A stretch of 64,000 nt of DNA from Anthopleura xanthogrammica (Eukaryota; Cnidaria; Anthozoa; Actiniaria; Actiniidae). Numbering within the stretch: position 1 is the stretch's first letter; each line of letters opens with the position of its first letter. Below the pieces are notes generated by a model. That model did not search any database. It worked only from the letters and a program-made list of their open reading frames with translations, and was not told the origin of the DNA. The position numbers were made by a program, and so were the translations under genes. The stretch lies in the NCBI GenBank assembly GCA_964019055.1, contig OZ025209.1, positions 862,697 through 926,696 on the forward strand. The letters run 5' to 3'. Below are positions 34,767-46,600 of this stretch, piece by piece.

Positions 34767-37700
34767 ATGGGAGGCCATCATTCGCAGTTTACTGAAGAAG
34801 AACTCAAAGATTATCAGGTAAAAAACCTTTGAAATCCCAACAAATACCCTGATTACGTTAACAGGGTATCAAACATTATACATGGAGTTTTATTTTGCCA
34901 ACTTTTGCTCTGATGCGGTATGATTTTATGTTTATTCAGGAGCTGACGTTTTTCACTCAGAAAGAAATTTTACAGTAAGTTTTTACAAATTTCTTCATTT
35001 ATTTTGCTAAATTTTACAGCAGTCGTTAATGTGTCAAGTCTAATATTATCGAAAGTCATCTATTTATCTATTAATTATTGATTTTGAATGTAGTTTTTGT
35101 GATGATTTGAAGGAGAATTCGCTTCAAAACGCACACGTAACTTTAAACATCTTTCTGCATGAGTAATCTTATGTTTGAAATTTCAAATATTTTGTAAGTT
35201 TTACTAGTATCCTATAATTTTGAATATCTACTTATGCGATATTTTTCCCATGTAATATTGATCTCGTAAAAGTCTAAAGCCATTATGAATTCCTGCTCAA
35301 TGTACTCAATATCTGACGTCAACATTTTAAACTTCATAATCTTTTTATGAAGCTTATTTTCATCAGCTTGTATCCAATTTGTTTTTTTTATTGTATTTCT
35401 TATTATTTCTAGTTGTCATAAACGCTTTACTCAGATAGATCCAGTGGCAGTAAAGCAAAATAAAAATGCTAAAATCGACCAAAGAAAGATTCTAGCAACA
35501 TTACCAGAGCTGAGAGTAAGTACTTACAAATTATTCTGTTTGTGTAATTTTGTTATAATTGTTTATTTAACATTCCAATATGTGTGAAAGTTGTCCTAGG
35601 CAACAGGATAGGAGATATCAAAAGCTCTTACAATTGTTTCTAAGGGCTTACTGTACGAGATCTCATCAACAAGTGAGGCAAAGCTCTAAGTTTTTAAGTC
35701 TTTGTCCATATTTAGGTCAATCCCTTTAAAGACAGGATATGTAAAGTATTCTCATCTTCTAAAGACGGTAACCTTACCTTTGAGGACTTCTTGGATATGA
35801 TGTCTGTGTTCAGTGAAAATGTAAGCTTGCAGGATCTTTCATGATTTAATTACCTCATATATGCATGAACCACCTCACATTGCACATACTAAAACTTATA
35901 AAATTAATATTAAAGCATATAACTTTACAACTGTCAGTCCCCATAAGGGGCTCTCCCATGAGGTTTGCTCTACATACACTACCACTACATTCATTTTTAC
36001 AACATACAACACCACTCAACTTTGATGTTGATATTTATCGAAGTAGGAAAACTGAAGAACCTGGAAAAAAACCCTTGTGGCAAAGGAGAGAGCAACCCAA
36101 GAACCCAGGCATGAACTACCCAGCAGTGGGAGACAGTGCCGTAGTATAGTAATAGTGCATGCCGCCTACCACTTACTTTGACCGTAAGCACCAAAACATG
36201 GAACGACCTAAAACCACCTACAACCACCTACAACCACCTAAAACCACCTACAACCACCTCAAAAAATTAAACAACCACCTACAACCACCTCAAAAACATC
36301 TACAACCAGTCATAAACAATCGAAAACCACCTAAAACAAGTCATATGTGTCTAAAATAAGGCGAAAACAAACAAGTCATGTACATGAAATACGAGAATCG
36401 AACAAAATCCTCACCTCCCCCATAAACTCTTACTCTCCCCCCTGGTTCCCTTACATAATCATCTACAGATTAAAAAGTCACGTTTTGACACGTCCATGAA
36501 ATACGATGATCATTCTACAGTATCTATATCTTAGAAGAAAACTTTCACTCATCGTCAGATCACATTTTCTTTTGATCATTTTTTTTTTGCTGGACGAAAC
36601 TCAAAACATTTTTTTAAGTATGAGAATAATTTGAAATGGCCGATTGTGACCTTTGTAAACACTTACGTAATCCGACCTCTGTAAGTACGATGGCGGTTGG
36701 TATGTAATCAGATCCAGTATTAACGTACACAAGATATAGATACTGTAGAATGATCATCGTATTTCATGGACGTGTCAAAACGTGACTTTTTAATCTGTAG
36801 ATGATTATGTAAGGGGACCAGGGGGGAGAGTAAGAGTTTATGGGGGAGGTGAGGATTTTGTTCGATTCTCGTATTTCATGTACATGACTTGTTTGTTTTC
36901 GCCTTATTTTAGACACATATGACTTGTTTTAGGTGGTTTTCGATTGTTTGTGACTGGTTGTAGATGTTTTTGAGGTGGTTGTAGGTGGTTGTTAAATTTT
37001 TTGAGGTGGTTGTAGGTGGTTTTAGGTGGTTGTAGGTGGTTTTAGGTGGTTTTAGGTCGTTCCATGTTTTAGTGCTTACGTTACTTTGACCCATAAGACA
37101 TTTTCTGCCCTGTAATACTTTCAGTGTGTAAAAATATTAGCATTTGACAGTGTTAACATTGTACCTTTGCTGGCAATACATCAAGATACATTGTACATAA
37201 TACAGTACCATAATAAATGTATAATGTAGTAAATTTATTGATCTTAATCAGGCTCCTAAAAGTGTAAAAGTGGAATATGCTTTCAGAATTTATGGTAAGT
37301 CCCTAGTATTATGGTAAATATTTTTTTGTGCTTATTGGGTCTCTCTCTTCACTAGAGTATAAATATCTAAACAAATTATTTTGTGTCTGTGCATAGACTT
37401 TAATGAAGATGATTACATATGTGAGAATGATTTGAAGAAGGTGATCCAAAGACTTTGTGGACAACAACGACTTTCAAATGAAAATATGCAGGCATTGATT
37501 GAAAAGGTAGTTGTAATGATGATTCTAAAATGAGGTTCACTCTCATTTGACATCTGTGATGCCAGTAGGAATGGTAAAATGGATAAAATTAAATTTTGTT
37601 TATCAATTTTTTCTTAGATATTTGAAGAGGCTGATCTCGATGAAGATAACCAGCTGTCATTTGCAGAGTTTGAGCATGTGATCTCTAAGGCACCAGATTT

Positions 37701-38339
37701 CGTGAAGTAAGTATGGAAAAATGTTTTACAATGTTTGCATATAACCATCAAAGGATTGTGCCATCCACTTTCCTGGTTAAGTATAAGACAAATATAAGTA
37801 AAGTATATAATTAAAACAAGGCTACTGGGTAGTTGTACCTAAAAGCACAGCAATAAAGAATGATGCAGTAATATGGCAATAGACCTTTCTCAAATTCGCT
37901 TGACTGACCACAAAACAATAGACTCAAGGCGAGGCTGGAGTAGACAAAATGCAGTAAATGTATGGATTTGAAAACTTCAGCCTCAACTTGAATCTTTTGT
38001 TCTATGGTCATTCAAGCAAATTCAGGAAAGGTCTATTAACGAGTGGTGTACGTAGCATTGAGTAAAATATGTTTCAACTTTGTGAGTCCTACAGGTTTGA
38101 TCACAGCTTTGATTCCTTTGGGTGCCACATGTGACTAGAGTCTGACTTGCCAATAGCTAACATTATTATGGAAGCATGCAAATGAGATGCAAATAATATA
38201 TAAATACAATGCTTGTTGTCTCATTTGCATCTCATTTGCATGCATCCATAATAACAGCTATTTATATATACCATGCCATGATATTAGGGCTAATGTTTTT
38301 GTTTCTTTCTCTTGTAGCTCTTTCAGGATCAGGATGTGA
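34767..38339 (+). CDS. CIB1-like calcium- and integrin-binding EF-hand protein
   Basis: Eight exons: 34767-34817, 34940-34974, 35413-35515, 35716-35820, 37252-37294, 37397-37506, 37618-37706, 38318-38339; 185 residues, close to the 187-191 of CIB proteins. Start MGGHH keeps Gly2, so N-myristoylation is possible. Segments TFFTQKEIL, LPELRVNPFKDRICKVF, FEDFLDMMSVFSE, YAFRIYDFNEDDY and EEADLDEDNQLSFAEF follow the family; the two C-terminal EF-hands are near residues 111-122 and 152-163, and their calcium ligands look mostly complete (the third loop, DFNEDDY, is atypical). The ending KSFRIRM resembles CIB1/CIB2. Similarity to CIB1 (NPFKERICRVFS) is somewhat stronger than to CIB2, but I would not insist. 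CIBs bind integrin tails and, in hair cells, TMC channels. Intron 4 carries the foldback element. Confidence 0.93.
36037..36165 (-). mobile_element. SINE-like fragment
   Basis: Minus strand reads ggttgctctctcctttgcca, ttccaggttcttcagttttc, words of the SINE-like family. It directly abuts the foldback element in intron 4 of the CIB1-like gene. Confidence 0.45.
36173..37090. mobile_element. Foldback DNA element with 10-bp target duplication
   Basis: ttactttgac occurs at 36173-36182 and again at 37081-37090. Between them the ends CGTAAGCACC (36183) and its inverted partner (ending TGCTTACG at 37080) begin arms of about 350 bases that are nearly exact reverse complements, out to agtatctatatctta on the left; a spacer of about 200 bases separates them. 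The outer third of each arm is a run of acctacaacc / acctaaaacc units. No open frame. A 9-10-base target duplication with long arms suggests a Mutator-like or foldback non-autonomous element. Confidence 0.88.
37879..38037. mobile_element. Inverted-repeat element with AGACCTTTC ends
   Basis: aatagacctttctcaaattc on the left and gaaaggtctattaa on the right are inverted; inner words cttgactgacc and ggtcattcaag also pair. In the last intron of the CIB1-like gene. Confidence 0.7.
38155..38265. repeat. Hairpin with octamer-like words
   Basis: agcatgcaaatgagatgcaa and its complement ttgcatctcatttgcatgc are separated by about 27 bases; arms extend to attattatgg / ccataataac. Each arm holds ATGCAAAT, an octamer (POU) motif. 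Last intron of the CIB1-like gene. Confidence 0.75.
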
Positions 38340-39431
38340 ATAGCAGAATATTTATTTTTGTAGCCTTGACACATTTACGCACTAGTCATGGAATTAATAT
38401 TTATTAGCATTTAGAAAACAATAATGCCACGTAATAATTAGATTGCAGTAATAATGCTATTTTAGCACATACAATAGAATCCATTGCCTAAGGGCAATAA
38501 TTGTTCTCCTTCACCAAAAGAAGCGCTGGGTTTGTTTGTTATTGGTGATTTTTTAAAGCAAAAGAGTTAATGGAATATTGTGGTGACTTGTCTCTTGTAG
38601 CCTAGTTTGGTTGCATGCCTGCCCCCCCCCCCCCCCCAGCATCAGAACAACCACTAGCTGCCCTTTGTAATAACTTTTGGTAGGTTATACTCTCAAAAAA
38701 TTATTCAAAAATTGTAAAATCTCTTGTGACCTTTTAAGGCCATTACGCTAGAAATGGGACCTTTTGTAAGGAATATTTTTATAGTTCATGTGTACCTATC
38801 CATGGTTTGATAGAAGTTTATAATGCACTATTTGTAGTGTAAGGCTTTGTTTGGTGGTACACACCAAAACAAAGCAATTGAAAGTACCTTGTAACTTATT
38901 GTCAAATGATCGTGAAATAAAGAAGGATAAAACTTTATTGCATTTTAAACATTCATTCAACTTCTACAAGAAAAAACCAAACTTGGTTGTATTAAAGGAG
39001 ATCTAGATTGGGGATTATAGCCTCCATTGCAGACGTCATACCACATTATAAAATAACAGTTATAAATCTCGCTTTCTAATTGGTTGGGGGGAGGGTGCAT
39101 TATGAGAGCACACAGCACGCACACACTTGCTATTACATCATTCAAATCCAAGATAATGAGAAGATGGAATGAAAAAACTAATTGAAAAACTTTAATAGAA
39201 GAATCAAAAGAATGAAGAAAAGAAATTATGAAAAACACAAGGGGGGGGGGGGGGGGGGAGAAACAAAGAAAGGAACCTGTGAGAAATATAATTTATCGGA
39301 ACTCAAACCGGAAGTAAAGCAGGTTAATTATGGGTTGCCTGTGGAACGGAGGGTAAACTGGGAAGCTCACATGCTTGTCATGTGTTGTGGAGTCTGTTGT
39401 GGAGTGCAAACCACCTCTTAGAGAATCAACG
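38340..39431. other. Region between the CIB1-like gene and protease C
   Basis: Holds the poly(A) signal AATAAA at 38916-38921, a short dispersed repeat (39066-39140), poly(C) and poly(G) tracts, and a GGGTTGCCTGTGG motif at 39330, about 100 bases before the protease ATG. No gene seen. Confidence 0.55.
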
Positions 39432-42400
39432 ATGTTGACGATTTGTGTTCTCGTTTGCTTTGTGGCTTCTAGCTTTGCTGTTGCCAAACCTACTGTCTTT
39501 AAAGATCCCCCAGTATGGCCATCAGCGTATACTGTAACTGGAGTGTTGTATTTACCGTACGCAGAGATCGAAGAGCCCTTTGAAGCTTGGTACGATGCTG
39601 GGAATAAAAGGAGTAGGATCGACTATTATGGAGGTAGTTCATTGCATTTATAGATCACGCATGTAAAAATTTTGAGGTTTTTTAGCCTCAATGCAAATTG
39701 ACAAAGAGATATATGCTTAAGAATAAAGAATTTTAGCATTGCGTGTCGAAAGCGAAATATATTTTTGTCTTTGTTGGGGTCTGTGAAATGTTCATGTAAG
39801 CTCAAGTAAGCTCAAGTACGTATTTACAAGAAAAGTCCAAGAAAGGTTTAATGTGCTTTATTGAAATGTAAAGATATTTTCATTTTTTGTTGGTTTTTGC
39901 TGTGAATGATGTTAACGAAAGTTAATTTAGGCCTCAATCTCAAATATCAACTTAGTTTTTTCTATTTTTAGTAATCGTAACCAATTTTCTTTATTGCTTT
40001 CTATTATGAAATAGACAACTGATAAAAATACCAAAATTCATGTAACAATTTATAAAACGAGTAAATCAAATCATTCATTCATTCATTCATTCATTCATTC
40101 ATTCAACTGCAGTGGCATAGCGAGAGGAGGGGGTGGCCCCTCCAAAGTTTGATCTCACACCAAAATTTCATTAGTATCTATGCGGGATTCCTGTGGATAT
40201 GGCAGGAAAATGGTACAAAGTTTGCAAATTCGTTAATCTTTTATGAGATTTTATTGGTGCTTTATAAGTTAATAAATATTATTATTATTATTTCTTATCA
40301 GAATAGTTTCTAGTTTTATGTGCATTGGAACTTGTACTCTTATGAGTTGAGAAAACTATAGCACCAAGGGGAGGGGGATGTCTAGGGGGAGGGATGTCAT
40401 GCCACAACATTGAAATTTAGTTTGTGATTGTTTTTGTACAAATAATTTATCCAATCACGATTTGTGTTTTTTTAGGCATGGATGCGACATTCCAAAGAGG
40501 AGACATACCGTCATATGGGGCCTCCTTTAGGATTTGTCCAGAGACTACCGAAAAATACAAAAATGTCAAAAAATGCTTCAAGACTAATGGAACTAAAGCA
40601 GCTCCGGTTGCACAACAATCAGTGCTTCCAGACTTGAGCAAATTTACAGTAAGTTGTATATCAGTTATACAATCATTTTGAGTTGCATACCATGGATTAT
40701 CCTACACTTGTATTTTAATAGTAATATACTGGTTGACTTAGTTTATGGTCTTGTCTAAAGACTGTACCCCAAACCCATGCACCCTAAAAATCGTGAAAAT
40801 GATGATTGAGTGAATTATTTATCTCTAATGAATATATTTTTTGTTAACAATTAAGTTTAAAGGTAACACGACTTATGGAGATGTTAGTTGCTTGCAGTGG
40901 GAGTACATTATGGTCGAAGGTCACAAGAGAAATAAGTACACAATGCATGTATCGATGGATGGCACCCTTAAACCCATCCATTATGAGATGCTTGGCTTTG
41001 ACTCTCTCTTGGGTTCACATTATGATAAATATGAAATAGTGTACGCTGACTACAGTACTGAAACACCATCACCAAGTGTGTTTGAAATACCAGAAGGTAT
41101 ATATATATATGTTACTAGAACATTTTATTGTTATTAATAATTATTTATTTATTAGAAATTAAGCCTTTTGTAAATAGCCATAAGTGAAATAATAGCTAGT
41201 CCAATAAAAAAGAATGGCAGGCCAACCAGAGATAGGAGGAGCTGTGCCCTACAACTTCAGAACATGAGCTCCCATAATCAGAAGTCAAACAAAGAAGATA
41301 TATATGTACTGTCCACCTCCCACCTCCTGGTTGGCTCAGTAGGTTGGGCCATCAGCTTGTTGTGAGGGAGGTTGTGGCTTCAAGCCTCAGCCAGACTAAC
41401 ACTCAGGGTCTTAAAATATCTGCCTTTGCTTTAAAAGTATCTGCAAATGGCAAGACCTTCATGGACTGCGCATGCAGAGCACCATAAAAAGTGGTGGGGC
41501 TATATAAGAGACTAGTATGGGGAAAAGTGGTGAGGCTAAGATTGGAAAATATAAGAGACTAGTATAGGAAAAAGGAAAAAGTGGTAGGGCTATAGCTCTA
41601 CCAACCCCTCCCCTCCGCTGTCCCTGACCTTCACTGTAGCTTATTAGATGACCACATAAAATGGCAGTCCTGACTCATTCAGCAATGTTAAACATAGAGG
41701 GCTACAAGTTTATCAGTTGTGACTTTCACATGTCACCCTCTCTAAATCAACTTGATCAGCATAATCAGAATCTTTCAATATTATTGTTAGGTATGGTGTG
41801 CACTGGATTTCCTGGACCAGGCGATGAGGCTACTATTATTGCTAACCCCATGCAGGAATTTATCGAACCAGAGGGAAGGAATGTTATGCACCATGTCTTT
41901 GATAACTTCCTTAAAAAACATCCCAAGGATTATGCTGATAAACAGGAGTATCATCATCGACGTGAAACATTTAGACAAAACTTGAGGTATATTATATTTA
42001 CTTTGGCACCACATGACAGAAAGATATCAAATAAATATAATTTTATTTTTATGCATTTTCTTCTAGATTTATTCATTCCAAAAACCGTCAGCATGCTGGC
42101 TTCTACCTGGCAATGAATCACCTTGGTGACAGGAATGAGAAAGAGCTGAAGGTTTTAAGAGGAAGAAGGACAAGTAAAGGATACAATGGGGGCTTGCCCT
42201 TCAAACCAGACTTGTCCAAACTAAAGGATGTTCCAGATCATATAGATTGGAATCTGAGAGGTATAAAATAGCATAGCATTAGATTGTGTTATTTTCACAG
42301 TTCCTGAGAGATTTTGCATGGTTTTACTGACATCACTAAATTTATGTAGGAGCGGTAACCCCTGTCAAGGATCAAGCTGTATGCGGCTCATGCTGGAGTT

Positions 42401-43371
42401 TTGGTTCTACTGGTGCCATCGAGGGAGCTCTTTTTATGAAGGTAAATTATTCACATATACACTTGCACATGAAAGTTGTAAAACTAGTCAATTCAGACAA
42501 GCACTTAATAGTCACCTTATTATCTCTTGCAGACTAAGAATCTAACAAGATTGTCTCAACAAAACTTAGTAGACTGTAGCTGGGGATATGGCAATAATGG
42601 TTGTGATGGAGGAGAGGAATTCAGATCTTATCAGTGGGTGATTAAACACAAAGGAATTGCTACTGAAGAAAGCTATGGACAATACCAAGGACAGGTAGTG
42701 ATTTTACCATAAGAATAAACAGTATTGTAAAATCTAAGATGCTATCTTTAGTTAGTACTTGATTTCTAGGGAATAGCCACCCTTCCATCTTGGATTCACT
42801 ATTGATATCTTTTGTCTTTGAAATGGTTTTTAGGATGGTTACTGTCATTTTGAGAAGGCCAAGGTTGGGGCACAAATCACAAGTTATGTTAATGTTACTT
42901 CTGGCGATCTGAATGCTCTGAAGCTTGCCATAGCTCAGCGAGGTCCTGTTGCAGTTGGTATTGATGCATCTCATCGCTCTTTCTCATTTTATTCTTTTGG
43001 TGTTTACTATGAACCCAAATGTGGTAAGTTAAAGATAACCATTTATTGTAGCTCATATTTCCAGAAAAATGTTTTCACATTGGAACATCTCCAGATTTTA
43101 TCTATTGAATTTTCTGAAATTGTGACCTAACTCATTCATACCCAGATATGTTGCCAAATGTTTCTTTTTTTAATGCTTGAAACTAGGAAATAAACCAGAT
43201 GACCTTGATCATGCAGTTCTTGCTGTTGGTTATGGAACTTTGGATGGCAAACCCTATTGGCTGATAAAGAATTCTTGGTCAACTCACTGGGGCAATAACG
43301 GATTTGTCCTCATGTCACAGAAGGACAATAACTGTGGTGTAGCTACTGATGCAACGTTTGTGATAATGTAA
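39432..43371 (+). CDS. Papain-family (C1A) cysteine protease, counting-factor-associated-D-like, gene C
   Basis: Nine exons: 39432-39633, 40476-40648, 40856-41096, 41791-41986, 42067-42260, 42350-42441, 42533-42694, 42834-43023, 43187-43371; 544 residues. A clear signal peptide ([18 protein letters not shown]) implies secretion. The N-terminal domain ([20 protein letters not shown]) is shared with genes A and B. The I29-type propeptide ([20 protein letters not shown]) and mature protease follow, with [19 protein letters not shown], His in [11 protein letters not shown], Asn in IKNSWS. All catalytic residues are present, so it should be active, likely in extracellular or lysosomal digestion. 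Intron phases 1,0,1,2,1,0,0,1 match genes A and B. An AATAAA at 43617-43622 could end the transcript. Confidence 0.92.
41325..41415 (+). mobile_element. tRNA-like SINE head
   Basis: ttggctcagtaggttgggcc looks like an A box and gtggcttcaagcctcagcc like a B box, about 40 bases apart as in tRNA-derived SINEs. In intron 3 of protease C. Followed near 41490-41600 by a short direct repeat with agagactagtat twice. Confidence 0.5.
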
Positions 43372-43616
43372 TGGTATCTCAGATATCAGACAAATTATCA
43401 AACCTTTGCATTAAGTCTAAAGCTAAAAAATGTTAATCAAGATCTGAATTTGATTTTCTTTCTCATTTATATTTTTGTGCAATATATATATATAAAATGC
43501 AATTGTATTACATACCTTAGAGTGCATAGGCATGAATAATATCAGCTTTAAGCATGGAAACTGGTATGGTAACAGTAACTACTAAATTAACATTCAACTG
43601 TAATCGATATTTTCTA

Positions 43617-43622
43617 AATAAA
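43617..43622 (+). terminator. Poly(A) signal AATAAA of protease C
   Basis: About 245 bases past the stop; the convergent gene's stop is at 43689. Confidence 0.6.
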
Positions 43623-43688
43623 GTATACGCCCTATGGCTTATGTGGTAGAAATTCCAGTATTTTTAAATTTTTTCTTTTTACCATTGT

Positions 43689-46600
43689 TCACTCTGTTGA
43701 GTCATAGTCTGATACTTCGTGAAACTTGTTTTCCGTTGTGTTACCAGGTCTGGGTCTTGCTGCATATGGATGAAGGGAGTGGGTGCGGCTTCTTCTGGAC
43801 AAACCCACTCTTAGTGGACGAGTGCATGACTTGTTATAGTACAACTTTCTATGATTCAGACTACCGCTTTCCATACCTAAAAAAATATTTGAATCTAATC
43901 AACACGGATCTTCTGTATGAAAATATAGGTAGTATTTTATTTTAAGGTACACACCCTGGTCGCTGTCATTCTTGTCTTGGTTATCCAAGTTGAGTGTGGC
44001 TCGTTGACTTTTGTATGAAAACTTCTTCCATGTGAAGGCTGGCGTTACCTTGACTTCAGTATGAGGAGTTTTGTTAGACTCTACTGATCTAGGACACTGT
44101 TCTAATCTCTTGTTTGGACACTATAACAACGAAATATATTTTATTTAAAGTTGCCAATAGAGGAGAAAGTCAAAGAGCTTTTTGTGTTACCTTTGTTTTT
44201 GCTATAGCACTTTCCACTAGATGCATGGCCATTTCTAAGAGCTCTGGCCCATCAAGGCTGCAGGCATCTCTTTCCAAGGCTGACAGAAACTGTGTACTGT
44301 ACTTGGTTTGATCGGGAACCGTCCCAAGATCTTTTTAAGTCAAAAGTATGAACGAAGAAGTCTTAATATTGCAAAATACATTCAGTGGGCGGATAATGAA
44401 TGTTCAATACTTGATGTGACGTTTCTAACTACATTACTACTATCCCTAGCTGTTTATCTAATCGTACCTTGATTTTCAATGCTTGTAGAAACAGTGCTAC
44501 GATCTGGTGAGTGTGGTCTAGGTTGTACATATCCAGACGAGTTCAATGTTAGGAGATTCTTTACTTCTTCGGCCATCTCACTAATTTGGCTGCTACAGCT
44601 GTCATTGTCATTATCACAAGTATAAAACTCTTCCTCAAAAGAAGATGTCTTCGCCCATGCGTTTCTTACTGGGCTTAGTGAAGGGGTCTCCAGCTTCTGG
44701 GTAACATCATCATCATACATTGGGATTTTAGAAGTGCCATCAGTTATTATACCACGGTCATCCTGATACAGTGATGGATCTTCAAATTCGAGGAAGTGGC
44801 TGTCCATCCATGGTTTTCCAAAGCTATCTAGTGAGGTGTAGAGTTGGCTACCAACCTATAAAATAATTGTATGTGATAAATAAGCAGGCCGCAGCACGAT
44901 CGACAACCACTGTGACAACAGTGGTAATGTTTGGCAACGTACAACATCGGCAGTCTAAAAACGGTGACTGAGATAATTTCAAGACGCACAAGTTTATTTG
45001 GTGCATGCTAGTGAAAGAGGGCTTAAAAAACACTCAAAACAAGCCCCACCCAATAAGAGGGTTACTTACCTCGTCAAGTAAACATTCCTCCCCCAGTCGA
45101 AGCAATAATGAACAGACGCCAGCGTGGCGCTGATCATTTTCTCTGTTGCAGGTTATGTTGCAAACTGTCTCGGGCATCTCCTGTACACCTTCAGATGTGA
45201 AGCTGGCTCCCATTAATGGATTAGTTGAGGAAGCATCTTCACCTTGGATTGGTTGCAACTCTGTCAAACCATTTCTATCTGAAACAAGATTCTGTGATAC
45301 CTTTTCTGATGAGAAGCATTTTTCAGGCGTAGTTCCTTTAAATTTCTCACGATAATTGGAATCAATGTCGTGCTTGGCTTGGATCAGCTTCTCTGAAAAC
45401 TGTGCTTTCTCTATGCCAATGTGCCGATATTGGTCATTTGCATCTGGTAATATATCATTGCATGGAACAATGTCAGACTTTCCATACTCTGAATCATCGT
45501 TTCTTTGACTGGATAGGACATGCTTCTTTGGTAACTGTGGTGACTCTTGCATGTCTGTGAAAGTTTGCTGATATAAATCACTTGCATCTGGTACTTTATC
45601 TAGGCATGGTACTTGTGCAGACGTGACGTAACCTGGACCGTCTTCACTATTGGCCAGGACCATCTCATGGCATGGTACTTCGGCAGGGTTTACGTAACCT
45701 GGACCGTCTTCACTATTGGCCAGGACCATCTCATGGCATGGTACTTCGGCAGGCTTTACGTAACCTGGACCGTCGTCACTATTGGCCAGGACCAATTCAT
45801 GGCATGGTACTTCTGCAGTCTTTACGTAACCTGGACCGTCGTCACTATTGGCCAGGACCAATTCATGACAAAGTACTTCTGCAGACTTTACGTAACCTGG
45901 ACCATCGTCACTATTGGCCAGGACCAATTCATGGCATGGTACTTCTGCAGACTTTACGTAACCTGGACCGTCGTCACTATTGGCCAGGACCATCTCATGA
46001 CATGGTACTTCTGCAGACTTTACGTAACCTGGACCGTCGTCACTATTGGCCAGGACCATCTCATGGCATGGTACTTCTGCAGACTTTACGTAACCTGGAC
46101 CGTCGTCACTATTGGCCAGGACCATCTCATGACATGGTACTTCTGCAGACTTTACGTAACCTGGACCGTCGTCACTATTGGCCAGGACCATCTCATGGCA
46201 TGGTACTTCTGCAGACTTTACGTAACCTGGACCGTCGTCACTATTGGCCAGGACCATCTCATGACATGGTACTTCTGCAGACTTTACGTAACCTGGACCG
46301 TCGTCACTATTGGCCAGGACCATCTCATGGCATGGTACTTCTGCAGACTTTACGTAACCTGGACCGTCGTCACTATTGGCCAGGACCATCTCATGACATG
46401 GTACTTCTGCAGACTTTACGTAACCTGGACCGTCGTCACTATTGGCCAGGACCATCTCATGGCATGGTACTTCTGCAGACTTTACGTAACCTGGACCGTC
46501 GTCACTATAGGTCAGGACAATCTCATGACATGGTACTTCTGCAGTCTTTACGTAACCTGGACCATCGTCATTATTGGCCAGGACCATCTCATGACATGGT

